Assembly: GCA_036426205.1 (NCBI GenBank)
Contig: CM071568.1
Span: 37,624,770-37,688,769 of the forward strand
Reading direction: 5' to 3'
DNA from: Ascaphus truei
Taxonomy: Eukaryota; Chordata; Amphibia; Anura; Ascaphidae
DNA length: 64,000 bases
In this document: piece after piece, positions 12,271 through 24,668 of the stretch
How the letters are laid out: each line of letters begins with the position of its first letter
Numbering within the stretch: position 1 is the stretch's first letter
Translations under genes and position numbers: made by a program
The notes under the pieces: model-generated
What the model was told of the DNA's origin: nothing
What the model saw: only the letters and a program-made list of their open reading frames with translations
Database searches by the model: none

Positions 12271-14405
12271 CATTTAGGGGGCCTATTCTATGTATAGCCG
12301 CGATGTAGACCAACTTTCGAGGCTTGGTGATGGAAGCCAGTATGCCAAAAAAAGTTATACAAGCAAAGCTATTCAGAAGGCCTTGATAATGTGGCGATTG
12401 AAAGAATTAATCGCCCAGTTTTGGCTCTCACCCAAAAATTTTGCGGTTGTGCAGCGCTAGGCCCCCTCGTCACATGGTTTTGGAGAGAAATCGTGGAAAT
12501 TTGTTTACCTCAATGTTTTATCAAGGCTCTAGAATAGAATGCGGATTTTGTATCCAAAAGTTCAGCTCTCGCCAAAAAAAAGTTGGTGAGAAGATTGCAA
12601 AGAAGGGGACTTCGGGGACTAAAAGAGAATGCAAGGGCCAGAATGTCCAGTACTCTTTAACGCCATCCTGCTGTACCCACAACTGAAACATTCAAAAACA
12701 CAACAAGTCAAGATATTACTCCGTCATTTATACCAAATAACAGACCCGGACCCCACCCCCCACCAAATACAGGTTATACGTAATGGGCCATACAAATATT
12801 ATCCAGATTATGGATAAATCCTAATTTGCCTATTCCAAATATCAAAACATAGCATGCAAGCAAAATATATAAAGTAAATAAAAATCTCTCACCTCTACCA
12901 GCAATGTATGAAGGGGTGGTCCTCTATACCCCATCTTAAGGTATCTCAATGGCAGCAAGGGATGTTAGCAATAATAAATATAACCCCTAACCCCTGAATT
13001 CATCCATAGCGGTTAACAACCTGCTTATGGTAATTACGGAAGTTTAACCAACTTACCTGCTACCCATCCCATGGAGACCTAACTCACCACGGCCGGAAGA
13101 ACTCTCCTTACCACCCTTTTTCCAGTGGATTGGCACAGTGATTATATCAAACCCATATAATATGGGCAGAATAAGCCACGACAGCAGTCAGATGACCATA
13201 CCTTTAAAAAAAACATCAATTCAAGCACAAGATAGGAGAACACAACAATTAAAGAAGAATACAAGAGCACTAAACACCATAAGAAATAAAAAGAACTGGC
13301 CCAATAAGTATAGATTATTAGATAAAATGTGTCTGTTGTCTAAAATTTAGCATATGGTGTGAACTTGATGGAGGAAAGTCCTTTTTTTTTCAACCTCATC
13401 TACTGTGCTAAACTAATGTACTAAAAGCTTCAACATAGAGCACATCCAGTACAATTAATTCTATACACCAAAACAGCAGAATAAGTAAAATTGAATGTGA
13501 TCCCACATGACTTAGAATGTACAATGTAAAGTAAAATAACACCATAACCAAGTCAAAACAATTAAGAATGTAAAACGCTAAACCAAATCCAAAACAATGT
13601 AATAAAAAAACAAGCCCTCCAATATAAACCATTTAGTTAAAAAAATAAACCTAATATAAAAAAGTAACAATCAATTCAAAATAAGATATTTGCCAAAAAA
13701 TTACACTGCCCTGTCACTGTATTTATCTGATACCTCTAGGGACACAGGTTGAAAACTTAGCAGTTCAATGGGAAATGAAATGAAATAAAACATAAAAAGA
13801 AAGAAAATATACAATCAAAAAAAACTGAAAAGACAAGTGAAATACATCAATATTGTAATAATACCTGATTAGAAGTCTTCACCCTCCGTAATCTCAGCTT
13901 CAGAAGCTCTCAAACCGCGGTAGTTCATCAACCTCCATCCGCCGTTGGATGAATCAGCTCAGGTAAGAAACAATCTACTTTCTTCCACTTATTTTTCATC
14001 TTCATCATCTTCTGATTCGGGATTTCTTTTCTTCAGTTTCTTAATCTTCTTTTCTTGTAATCCCATTCCCCATGGTTGTCAAATCCAGGCAACAGAAGTT
14101 ACCTGTCGTACTTATGAGCTAAAATGAGAAAGAACAGGCCTGGTGAAGCAATTTGTATTGGCCAGATGGACAGTTTCCAATTCCATTACTTGGACGGATG
14201 ATATGTTGGACCGGGCTTCGTATTTTTTTTTAAGGGTTGTGATTCTGTCATCTCTCAGGGACGGTATGTCACAATTAAATAACACAGTTGGCTGCTTATC
14301 ACATGGTATTTAGCCAGTGAGGATTTGAAGAAATCCCATTGGTTCCTTGTGTACCATGTTCATATGTGTTCCATTTGTAAAAAAGGATGTGCCATCACTT
14401 TAAAA
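12271..14405 (-). repeat. Dispersed repeat family F, inverted copy (in duplication copy 1)
   Basis: Reverse orientation of the family-F modules: GGGGGCCTATTCTA start, palindrome near 12775-12830, and the TTCACCCTCCG / GGAGGGTGAAG module near 13880. With the forward copy at 1091 it gives a very long imperfect inverted arrangement inside each duplication unit. No open frame is conserved with copy 2. Confidence 0.6.
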
Positions 14406-14765
14406 GTTGGATGACAGCAATTGATAGCAATGGAAGCGCAATAATCTGTGCTGTTGAACGCAAGGTGGAAAGGCTAGTTGCAGGGTTTTAATAGGCCCAG
14501 CCAGAACACATATGTCGCCGGACAACAGCAGTAAACCCTGGAAAACTGGAGTGTGTCAAAGAAACAAAAACATAAATTGATATTGCTTGAGAAAAATGGT
14601 AGAGCTTATGCACAACCTTGGAAGGTTCCCAAATGTACGATGCAGGACATTACACTTTGAAAGTCTTACAAGTTCCTTTGTTCTACGTGCATTTTCTTTG
14701 GTGGTTACAGCAGTAACACAATCCCCTAAGTGGTCTCTCCCAGGAAATAATTGGACACATTTTAG

Positions 14766-14881
14766 CACACAAAATTGGGAGGTCCAGTTGGAGACTCGCA
14801 AGGATATAACATAATAAATAATATATTGTATAGTATAATATAATATTATAATATAATATTATATATGTATATATAGATATA
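14766..14881. other. Duplication junction, AT-rich
   Basis: Short AT-rich spacer between the end of copy 1 and the hairpin that opens copy 2. TATAATATAAT runs suggest a microsatellite. Confidence 0.6.
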
Positions 14882-14990
14882 CGCTCTTACGACGCTTTGC
14901 AGCGTTGTTTATGTGTACTGTATGTGTATGTGTGTATATATATATACACACACATAAACATAAACAACTTTGCAAAGCGTCGTAAGAGCG
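14882..14990. repeat. Inverted repeat at the duplication boundary
   Basis: Arms CGCTCTTACGACGCTTTGCA and, inverted, AAAGCGTCGTAAGAGCG, separated by TATATA/CACACA simple repeat. The right arm is the first sequence of the duplicated unit; in copy 1 only the right arm is preserved (about 218-246). A hairpin here may have promoted the duplication or misled assembly. Confidence 0.8.
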
Positions 14991-15319
14991 TTGGATAAGC
15001 CATTTTGGCATTGTAAAAATTTACATAGGTATGCATTGCATAGCGTTGGATAAGCCATTCGTTGTAAAACGAAGTGTTGTAAAACGAAGATTGCCTGTAT
15101 TGTGAACCAAGGTCATTGTGCATAAATGCCAAATGTCAGTGGATAGAAATAATCACAGCCTATAAATGGTCAAATTGATGCAATGCAACAACAGTGAGTA
15201 TGGATACTGAGTGCTCAATAAGAGCTCAGTCGGAGACGCCACCTCTCCTCTCCCTATTCCTACCACCTATATGTGATTAAAACCATATACTAGGAGGGTA
15301 AATGTGAACAAGTGAAAGA

Positions 15320-15605
15320 ATAAAGTGCGCAGCTAAACTCAATTATAAAGTGATAGGAAAAACTATGTTAATTTGAATCAGGTGCAACCTTGCACAAACA
15401 TTTTACACACAGTGAATAAATATATATGTAACATACAAAAAACGTAATGGGTCTCAAAAAGGTGTCTGCAGCTGTATCAATAGGGAGTGGCTCAACAGCC
15501 CCACAGCACTAGAGAAAAAAAGACAAAAACAACAGCGCAAAAACGCAAATAGTGAAGTATATCAAATATAAATAAATAAAAACTTTGAGACCTCTAGGTC
15601 TAAAT
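15320..15605. repeat. PLE-like terminal fragment (copy 2)
   Basis: Counterpart of 580-870, with the same GCGCAAAAACGCAAATAGTG motif. No coding sequence. Confidence 0.35.
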
Positions 15606-15844
15606 GTAGAATTCAATATAAATGCCTTTCTCCCATGATGACTCAATGATTTGACCCTGTCCCTTTTTATAGGGTTTTAATTAACACCTTTATAATAATT
15701 TTTATTTAAAAAAATAAACTTTAACATATATATATTTATTTTTTAATAAACAATTTTATTATGTTTTTTTCTTCATACAGTTTAAATTTATATGTTTAAA
15801 TATTTTTATCTTGTTCAATAGAATTACTTCCATTACCGTTGCAG

Positions 15845-18235
15845 TCACAGGGGGTCATGCACTAAGCTCGGTTAAGCCGTTTATTCAGGAATTTTTTCTA
15901 AGTCCAACTTTGCTCGTTCGTTACCCTGTTTGTGTTAAATTCTGCCCTTAAACGGGATGCACTAAGCAACGCAACCTTAGCGTACGCGAAAGTTGCGTTG
16001 ATCAGAACACGTCAGCTCAAGGTAGACGCCAAAAAAGCTGGACTTTGAAAAAATGATTGCTTTTCATTTTTGCATGTGCACCACCCATACAACAGGCAGG
16101 AGGGTGTCCCCGCAGCCATCCCGGGGTCCCCGCTGGAGTCCCGGGGTACCCACGGGCCTGCGGTACCAATGTTGCGCCTCCAAAAATAATAAATAATATT
16201 TATAATTAAATACACCCCCCTAACACATACAATACAGTAATGGGCAAAATTACTATTATCCACATATGGATAATAATGCATTTGCCCATTTTAAATACAT
16301 ATAAAATTCAATAAATACAGTAAAAACATATTACACTTACCTTTTACAGGCACCCACGATGAAGGCCGTCTTCATCCTCATCTTCATCCTGCCCATGCCC
16401 CCTCCGATGCTGCAAAACATACACAAGAATAAAAACAGCCAATGTAATGTCCCCTAACCCCTTAATCACCATAGCGGTTATTAACAGCTACAGTCATTAA
16501 GGGGTTAACCCACCTTCACCCACCACTCGGGAGGCCTACATACCCTCCCCCACTAACCCCCCACCCCTTGAGGCCTAACCACCCTCACCCACTACCCAGC
16601 CGGGAGGCCTACCCACATACCCTTGGGGTCAATACCCCCTCCCCCCAGCCCCAGTACCTCATCCCTTATAGTGATGTCACATCCTTTTTAACTAATGTGA
16701 CCTATCATATGGTACAGCAACCAATGGGATTGTCTTTAATCCCATTTCTGTAATACCATATGATATGAGACATGTGGTCTCATAAGGAGATAACGTCACA
16801 AACTTTAAAAAAAAAAAAGAGAGAGCTGTACCATCTGGGCCTAAAACGTACCATCTGGGCCTTATATAAGGCCTGTTCCGTCTCATTTTAGCTCAAGAAG
16901 GTGATGAGACAACTTCTGCTGTGGATTTACCATGGGGATCTACTGGATTGAAAGAAGATAGAAGATTAAAGGAAAGAAGAAAAAAATCACAGATGAAGAT
17001 AGGAGAAAAAGATGGAAAAAAGAAGATTTTTGTACGTGATGCTGTTCTTCAAGGAGGATGGAGTCGGATTGCAGTGGATGACGTCGCGGGTCAAGAGCTT
17101 ACTGAAACGCCGGGATTCGGAGGGTGAAGACTTCTAAAGGTAAGAAAAGTATTGAATGTATGTACAGATGCAGTGGCCATTATTCTAACATATCATGGAG
17201 GCGTTTTAGTGTGCACTGCTCTACTCCACGCGGCCAATCACGCGAATGATTTGTTTGAATTTCATAGATCCCAATTTCCTTGGGTGCAATTCTTCGCGTT
17301 TCCATGGCAGAAATGAATTAATTATAATGTGTACAGTACTGTGTCAATTTGTAGGTGTTTAAAAACCAGAATACTAAAATGCAATTTTCTGCACTCGATA
17401 AAACACAAGTCAACACGCAGTAATGACGCGCTATGACATGGGTATTCCGAGGTATACAACGCGTGATATGTTCCAATAATGGCTGCTGCACCTGTAAATG
17501 TCTTTTTTCAGGTTTTTTCATTGTATTTATTTATTTTTATGTTTGTGATTGCCCATTGACTGATAATGTTTTAATCTGTGCCCCTCTAGTACAGATAAAT
17601 ACAGTGACAGCCAATGCATTTTTTGGCAAATGCTTGATTTGAATTGATTGTTATTTTTTCGATTTTTGTTTATTGCTTGGATTAAATTGTTTTGAATTTG
17701 GAATGCTTGTTTTTAGTACATTTTAGGATTGGTTAGTGTTCTAAATTAATTATTTGTTTTGTTGGCTAGTGGTTTTATTTCTTTAATTGATTGGTTGGCT
17801 AGTGATTATATTTCTTTAATTGATTGGTTGGATTGGCGTTTATTTATTTGTATTCTTATGTTTTGGAATAACATCATTTTAATTATCTTGCTGTTTCACT
17901 GATAGATTAATGTAATTGATGATTAGTAGAGGCTTTTTAGTTCTTTTATTGTTGGGGTGTTTAGGTGCTTGTGTATTTCTTTTATTATTGTGTATTGTTT
18001 GCCTTAGTTATTTGTATTAGGTTGACCATTGAGTGCTATAGTGGCTTATCATGCCCATATTATATGGGTATGATATACCAATGTGCCAATCAATGGGAAG
18101 GGGGTGGGTATAGTGGGTATGGGGTGGGTCGTTAGGCCTCTCGGGTGAGTAGTAGGGAACGGGGGTTAATTCCTTAATTACTGTAGCAGTTATTAATCAC
18201 TAAGGTGATTAAGGGGTCAGGGGCCATTAGATTGT
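15845..18235 (+). repeat. Dispersed repeat family F, forward copy (in duplication copy 2)
   Basis: Cleaner copy of 1091-3440. Visible modules: CATGCACTAAGC start (15856); first palindrome at about 16242-16290; a CACCCACGATGAAGGCCG segment; second palindrome around 16450-16510; TATATAAGG (about 16864), about 30 bases before TTTTAGCTCAAGAAGGTGA; a purine-rich segment with GTAAGAAAAG (about 17140) that could be a splice donor; then T-rich sequence with a short GATTGGTTGGCTAGTG tandem repeat (about 17755-17840). This suggests a transcribed but non-coding element. Class unknown. Confidence 0.65.
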
Positions 18236-18253
18236 ATTTATTATGTACAGAAA

Positions 18254-18400
18254 TTGCAAAAAAAAACAAGAGTTACATCTCAGACTCTACAGGCCTCAGT
18301 TAGCATGTTAAATGTTAAAGTTCATGACAGTACAATTAGAAAAAGACTGAACAAGTATGGAAGGGTAGCCTCTTCTCTCTTAAAAGAACATGGCAGCAAG
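18254..18400 (+). pseudogene. Tc1-like transposase fragment, second HTH region
   Basis: The frame contains 'TSQTLQASVSMLNVKVHDST' and then 'IRKRLNKYGRVA', the typical second helix-turn-helix and GRPR-like link of Tc1 transposases. Tc1 enzymes are about 340 residues; only about 50 are preserved, without the DDE catalytic residues. It is joined directly to family-F sequence, so it is an inserted or captured scrap. It is also present, broken, in copy 1. Confidence 0.7.
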
Positions 18401-19229
18401 GCTTGGGTTTGCAAAGTTGTCATCATCCTCCGTTATGGGGCTGTTTTAAAACAGTGTTTATCAGTTTAATAGCTTCAAATATCATTACATTCCAACAGTG
18501 AGGCGATGGTTCTGTGTATACCTTGATATTGTCCATCTATTTCTATCATCCATTCAAGGATAGTATAGTGTTCCACTCCAGCTGCTAGTAATATCTATTC
18601 TAATATTGAGCTATTTTACTGATGTGGTGGGCTTTTTTGCTCACCCTGGCTATTTGCACAATTTGAGCCTCTAACACCCTATTTCTAATTAAGTATAGGA
18701 GTGCTTATACACGAGAGGCAATTCTGGTGCATATGTGATCTGATTTGTGACTTTTATTTCTTATTACACATGTTTTCGGTAATATATGTTTTAAGTATAT
18801 AGTAATAATAAAAGTTATATTTTAATAGTGGTGGTGTGCATTTAAGTGAATTTTCTTTGGGGCACAGTCTCTCTGTACAGTACTCCTAATTTTTCTACTG
18901 ATTCACTTTTCAGTTCACAGTTGCACCCATCTTACAATTATCGATTGTATTTGTTTAATTAACATTTATTATCACAATTAGTATGGTTTAGTCGATCACT
19001 TCCTAAACCCCCCCTCCTTGTTTTATAATATACAGTATCTTCATCATCTTGCTACCAGTGTGGTGATTAGAAAACATGTGCATGCATATGTATATTTCTT
19101 TGATATCCTACATTGTATTCTGTTCCATTAAGTTTTATTGTTGTTTTTATTATCTTTTGGTAAGGATTAAGAATTGACTATTTATGTACAGCATCTAATA
19201 GTGTTATGTTGTATTAATTCCATGACTTG

Positions 19230-19445
19230 TTCCTCCTTCCTGAGGGGGTCAGTGTGAACAGCGGATATGAGTTTGTGTTGATTCTGATTAGGTCTGGATC
19301 ACACACGCTGTATCACCCGGCATTTCCCTGGTTTCGGTTGGAGGTGGGGGTTATATATACTCATACCTTTGATAGTGCAACATACTCTCTGACGAAGCAC
19401 TGGAAGATGCGTGAAACGCGTTAGAGTAATTCTTTTTTTTCTCTC
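19230..19445 (+). mobile_element. PLE-type terminal repeat with hammerhead (copy 2)
   Basis: TATATATA (about 19352) precedes the hammerhead at 19384-19427, as in copy 1. A T tract and AATAAA follow. Confidence 0.55.
19384..19427 (+). ncRNA. Minimal type I hammerhead ribozyme motif (copy 2)
   Basis: Identical to copy 1: CTGACGA core, GAAAC, GCGTT, with the 5-bp stem I ACTCT/AGAGT. Perfect preservation in otherwise indel-rich DNA reflects either recent duplication or low local error. Confidence 0.6.
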
Positions 19446-20768
19446 TATCCATGTTGTCACATTTTTCAATAAATCATTTTTAAACGAGTTTGGTATTGCA
19501 GCCCTTACATTCATTGCGGCTGTGCTCCGTTTTCTATCCACGCGGATTCTCTGCATCTACAGTACAAAGCACACAATGTGTACTTATGGTCCTATATGGG
19601 AGTTATACTTTGTATTCCTACATGTAATTAATTGTCTTTTTGATATAATCATTTATTTTACTTTAGATTTTGCAGTATTGGTCTTTTCTTCTTATTGTAC
19701 TGTATATATTTGGGTGAGAGCAGATATATTCAGCCTAGCACTCTGCTAATTGTTTATCTTTTCAAACAAGTGTTGTGTTCTCAAGCTTTAATTCAAAGTA
19801 ATAACATAATAGCTGCTTCAAGAGAATGACTCTAAGAAGTTAATCACCCTGAAAATTAGAAATGTTAACTGCTGCTAGAAATTAAAATGTATTGTGTTCC
19901 AATTTTGAATAGGATGCCTCTCATTCATTATTTCAGTAGCGTTTTCATTAATACATTTTCAATTTCATTAATAGAAACCAAAATTGTTCTTGGTGGTCCC
20001 TGCTTTTAACATTCATTCCAAATGACTATTATGTTATTCTAAATTTGCTAAAGGATCCACTTAGTTATCCATTTAAGTCTTTAGGAACTGCCCATGATAA
20101 ATTACCAGCTGTTCTTCAATCTATTTTTCTTGATGTAAAGAGGAGTTTATACTGTTAGTAGAGATTGCTATAATGTATTTATGTTTCAGGGACTAAATAT
20201 TCCTTTCAGAATCTAATCATTTTCTTAAAGAGTCCATTACCTGAGTTTGTATTATTAGTTTCTTAATATAGTAGACTTACTGTGTATGGAAATAATATTT
20301 CCTCTATCAAAATTATGCCATGATTATCTATTGAGGTCAAAAAATAGTTGTGAGTCATAAATAAAAAAATATGCCTGGTTTGCTTTGGTGCATTTACATT
20401 CTAGAATGGCAACTGTATCTCTCTTATTTTTAGTTATAAAGTTGAAACGTATAAAGCTCTTACAATATACATAGCTCTGTACATACAGTATATATTCAAA
20501 TGCACAATGAGCCACAGCCCCTTAAATCTTGCAATCTAATCTTGGTGCCAAAAGCAGACACAAATAAAGTAAATTGGCCAAGGTCACAAGGAAATTACAC
20601 TAGCATTTGAACCAGGTTTTCCTGCATCAAAGGCAGCATCACCATTTTTAGAGTCAGCTCCTTTACTCACTGAGTCACCACTTTAGCGCAATTGCCTGGA
20701 GATTCAAGTAGTAGTCGTTTCAAATAGTAGCACATTCCAGTGTTTAAATCGAAATAGAAAACATTAAT
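19446..20768. other. AT-rich sequence without recognisable features (copy 2)
   Basis: Counterpart of 4641-5945. Nothing recognised. Confidence 0.5.
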
Positions 20769-20770
20769 AA

Positions 20771-20812
20771 AGATATATATATATATATCTATATCTATAT
20801 ATCATATCTAAT
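20771..20812. repeat. AT/ATCT microsatellite (copy 2)
   Basis: Interrupted TA and ATCT tract at the position of the pure (AT)n of copy 1. Confidence 0.85.
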
Positions 20813-20818
20813 CTAGTT

Positions 20819-21369
20819 CAGAGAAAAGGAAAAAAAAGCGCCCGATTCTCGTGTGATAAAAGGTTACAAAAGGTTTAATAAAAAAATCATTCAGACAAAT
20901 TCAAACTCACAAATTCGCCATAATATTAAAGCGTGGTATGAGATGAGACTCATTCTCCAACACAGCTGGAGTGACCGCCGTCAGCTTGCTACGCTGGAAC
21001 ACGTGACCTCTGGGACCTCACTGTCGGTGTTCTGTTGTGAAAGTCCTCCGGCAAACCCAGAGATAGCAGCGTTAGAGTTCCTGGTTCAGGGGAGTGCAGT
21101 TACACAAATATATTCCCAGCAAGAACGGCAGCTTGTACTTCCACTGTTCCTTGGAAAAATGGCTCTCAATTAGCCACCGTGGGTCTCTTCTCACCAGGTG
21201 ACCCTACGCGTTTCTTCCGCAACCGGATTTCATCAGGGGATGGACTTCAATGGGAATTGCTTACTATATGTAGTGTGTCAATGTCCAATCAAATTAGCAT
21301 CTCGTAATTACTGATTCAATCATCTGTCTTCAATTATTATGGATATTATGACCATTAAATGGTATGAAA
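20819..21369 (-). mobile_element. PLE-type terminal repeat on the minus strand (copy 2)
   Basis: Counterpart of 6002-6560, with a hammerhead at 21202-21239. No reverse transcriptase attached. Confidence 0.45.
21202..21239 (-). ncRNA. Minimal hammerhead ribozyme motif (copy 2)
   Basis: Minus-strand CTGATGA, stem II TCCG/CGGA, GAAAC, GCG and TA; stem I CCC/GGG. Same as 6391-6428. Confidence 0.6.
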
Positions 21370-22168
21370 AAGCAAAGAGAATTGCACATATAATTTAACA
21401 TTGAAAATAGATGGTAAATACATTTATTTGACAAACAAATTAAACTAGAAAATTTACATTAGTACACAATTTATTTTGAACAGATCAGTTTAGATAGACA
21501 GTGTGTTTACATTTGCATTTTATTTAATAGTGATTCCCATACCACATTAAACTAATTCACTGATTAGTCAAAATGGAGTATTGTGAATGGTATGCAGTAT
21601 CACAAATAGGGTGCACATGTAGAATTAATTATAATTGTTTTGGCTTGTTAAGGACGAAAAAACTGCATGGATGAAATGAACTTATCTTAAATATGATGGA
21701 ATCTACATGATAACTGATAATTGCCTCTCCTTAAATGTAAAAGGAGAAGAGAGGAGTGATTGGAGCCGGACAATCAATTGAAAGTACAACCTACTCATGA
21801 AGAATAGCAAGAACATGTAATTAAAGTAATTTATACAAAAAAATTAATAATAATCAAATGTGTGTGATGATTATATCATGACCACGAAAGAAAGAAAGAA
21901 AGAGAACAAACATTGAATCAAGAACTCGAATATTATGTAATAATTGTGTCTTGAATCTATATAAATGTATATAATGCTTATAGAATATTAACTTAAATGT
22001 CAACCTACCTGTGTTTAAAATATTTTGTGCTTCCTACCTAATAAGGTGATGACGTGATTATCTTAGCTAAAAATAAATGTGTGAATGTAGCTATTAAATG
22101 TATGTATTTATGAGTTAATGTGAACTTAATTAAATTGTTTGATGAACTTGTGATAAAATTATTTATAC
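21370..22168. other. AT-rich sequence without recognisable features (copy 2)
   Basis: Counterpart of 6561-7349; nothing recognised. A short GAAA run lies near 21890. Confidence 0.5.
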
Positions 22169-22766
22169 AACAGAAGACAGGGGTGCCCAATGCTACATCA
22201 AATTGACAAAACATATATGGTAATGAGTATAAAGTTTAAATACTTGAATAATAATAGTAATTACTTGTTTTTTTAGTTAAACCCTTTGGCCAAAGCGTCG
22301 TAAGCCTGCATACCAAATGTCAAGGTAAACCAAAAATGCAGGTCCTAACACTAAAACTGTGAACCCTTCCTGTTACCTGTGTATGAGGGGAAGGAACTGC
22401 AGTGAGTCCTGTCCATTCAGCAAGTTGCCAGAACCTCCCAAGTTAAAAAGGTGAGGAGGGGCGAGCTCTGGGGGGAGGTGCCACCTAACCTCCATAGACT
22501 GTTACCAGTCAGAAATTGATTAACACACATTCCCAGATAGCTCAAACTCCTACATCCACCACATCATGAATATATACAGTATTTATGCCAAAATGAGTGC
22601 TACTGAGCTACTTGACGGTTGTTATGCAGGCTTAGGACGCTTTGGCCAAAGGGTTTAACTAAAAAACCAAGTACTTACTATTATTATTCAAGTATTTAAA
22701 CTTTATACTCATTACCATATATGTTTTGTCAATTTGATGTAGCATTGGGCACCTCTGTCTTCTGTT
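22169..22766. mobile_element. Fold-back element (copy 2)
   Basis: Arms 22169-22320 and 22619-22766 are reverse complements (outer end ACAGAAGACAGGGGTGCCCA). Nested within and beyond is a second inverted pair, 22524-22610 and 22785-22865, sharing AGATAGCTCAAACTCCTACA. No coding capacity. Confidence 0.7.
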
Positions 22767-23060
22767 GTACTGTATACATTTGCCACACTCAGTAGCACTC
22801 ATTTTGGCATAAATATATATTCATGATGTGGTGGATGTAGGAGTTTGAGCTATCTGGGAATATGTGTGTTAAAATTATTTATAGTAATAAACTTGTGATA
22901 GTTCTCTAAGTATTAATTATTTTTAAGACAACAATATAGTGAAACATAGTGTAATATTGAAAAATATATATTGAATGTGTTTAGGAGGACATTAAATTAT
23001 ATCCTGATAAGTGATGTGTGCCTTGTGTAGAAAAATTAGGTGCTGGCTATATTTCCTGTC

Positions 23061-23190
23061 ACGTATATATTATATTATATTTATATATATATATATATAT
23101 ATAATTATATATCTATATATGTATATATATATTATATATATGTATATATAACTATATACCTATAAACTATATATATATACTATACTACAC
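23061..23190. repeat. (TA)n microsatellite (copy 2)
   Basis: Long TA/TATATG tract. It differs strongly from the equivalent in copy 1. Confidence 0.9.
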
Positions 23191-23194
23191 ATAT

Positions 23195-23425
23195 CACCGC
23201 TCAAACCCCGTTATAACGCGATCCATTACAATGCGAATCCGCTTATAACGCGATGCAAGCATGGCTCCCAATTTTCGAATTTATGAATACTTTACAAAAC
23301 GATTATTGGGATTTTAAATACTTTATTGCACAATGCATACAATTGTACATTATTTCTAATGCGATCCGCTTATAGTGCGATGTGATTCTTTGGACCCAAG
23401 CACAGCGTTATAAGGGGTTTGAGCT
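23195..23425. mobile_element. Small Tigger-like MITE (copy 2)
   Basis: Ends CACCGCTCAAACCCCGTTAT and (right, inverted) CAGCTCAAACCCCTTATAAC, flanked by TA. No open frame. The ends and TA target are consistent with pogo/Tigger-type MITEs; the exact family is not known to me. Confidence 0.6.
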
Positions 23426-23426
23426 G

Positions 23427-23835
23427 TATATATAATGGATTAAGATTTCAGTCCTCACATTGGGACATTTTGTCAAAATACTGTAGTAACAATGACAAAA
23501 CAACCCACTGCATTATTCATATTTAACATATATGTAAAATCCAAAGGGGCATACCGTATTAGCAATCGAAGATCTAAGAGCTACTCTTCCATCCTTAAAG
23601 GCTATTTTTTTCTTAATGTATCCATAAACTAAGCATGAAAATGTTAGGAGATTGATAGTGTTGTGGTAGAGGCTGAGCATGTTGTGGAGGGGGTTGTTTT
23701 GTGGGGATGGTGGGGTATAGTGTTTTGTGTTTTGGGTGTATTCATGTGGGTGGGTTGTATTTTTTGTAATATTAAAAATACTTAATATTTTTATTATCTG
23801 TTCATTTCTTCTAATACAAATGTTTGTTATCTCTC
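23427..23835. other. Unassigned sequence (copy 2)
   Basis: Counterpart of 8641-9040, with a G/T-rich stretch 23640-23760. Nothing recognised. Confidence 0.4.
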
Positions 23836-23839
23836 TAAT

Positions 23840-24065
23840 TATTGCCCATTCTCCTTCCTTCTTTTTGCCTCTAAATTTCTTGAACGCCTTCTCTCACCTG
23901 CTTCATTTTCTTACCTCATATTCTTTCCCAGATCCTCTACAATCTGGCTTCCACACTGCTCACTCCACCGAAACAGCCCTCACAAAATAACTAATGAACT
24001 CCATGTTGCAATGACAAAGATCATTACTCTGCTCATACTGTATTACTCGACCTTATTGTGCAGAT
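23840..24065 (+). pseudogene. CR1/L2-type LINE reverse transcriptase fragment
   Basis: The frame ends in 'PLQSGFHTAHSTETALTK', matching the QSGFRP.HSTETAL motif at the start of the reverse transcriptase of CR1/L2/Rex-type LINEs. A LIL-LLD-like block follows in another frame about 50 bases later. These enzymes copy element RNA at nicked target DNA. The open frame is 87 codons and lacks the YxDD catalytic block, so it is a non-functional remnant. Confidence 0.65.
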
Positions 24066-24668
24066 AAAACAAGTACTGTAGAACAGCATAACAACATATA
24101 TTAAATAACAAACATTTAAAACTTAACTAGAACATAACCACAGCTTTATCATCATTGTTCATTACTTGAAGTGATGAAACACCCCACATCAGCAGTTCTT
24201 TCACCAGTAGTGATATTGGCTTCCATTGTGTGATGGATGGCTCAATTTTCCGCCAGCTTCTCATGTTTGCATTTTTTTAAATCTCTTCCTATTCTGGAAG
24301 GTCCACATAGGTGTTATAGAAAACTGCTCGCCTATTGGATAGAAGGTCCTAAAATGGTAGGTGCAAGGGAGGTAATGAGCATATATTACACAGAGTGAAC
24401 TAAGAAGTTCAAAAGTACCCCTCTATATGCACTCTAAACCAAGCGTATATATATTTCTCAGGCCACAAGGATAGAATCCCTATACCAGAAACTAAAAGCG
24501 AAAGACGACGAAAAACAAAAAAGTTTTAATACATATTTAGTTATAAGACTCAAAAAATTGATTAAAATAAAATAAGTTAACAAAAACCCTCAGAGGAGCA
24601 GTGGAGACCAGATAGGGATATATCATTCATGTTGAATATCTCGTTAGTAGTTTATATCAGAGCATAAC
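24066..24668. other. Unassigned sequence (copy 2)
   Basis: Counterpart of 9291-9918. Nothing recognised. Confidence 0.4.

Larger units (their letters stand above)
205..14765 (+). repeat. Tandem segmental duplication, copy 1 (about 14.6 kb)
   Basis: Collinear with copy 2 from the start motif AACTTTGCAAAGCGTCGT to roughly the motif CCCCTAAG near 14724. The offset drifts from 14754 bases (near 1.1 kb) to 14804 (4.6 kb), 14819 (7.4 kb), 14698 (10.9 kb) and 14375 (13.1 kb). The copies therefore differ by hundreds of small indels, and copy 1 is inflated by about 320 bases between 10.9 and 13.1 kb. Many differences are single-base insertions that break palindromes intact in copy 2. A recent duplication with heavy sequencing error, or an unpolished haplotig placed in tandem, fits better than ageing alone. 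Confidence 0.9.
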
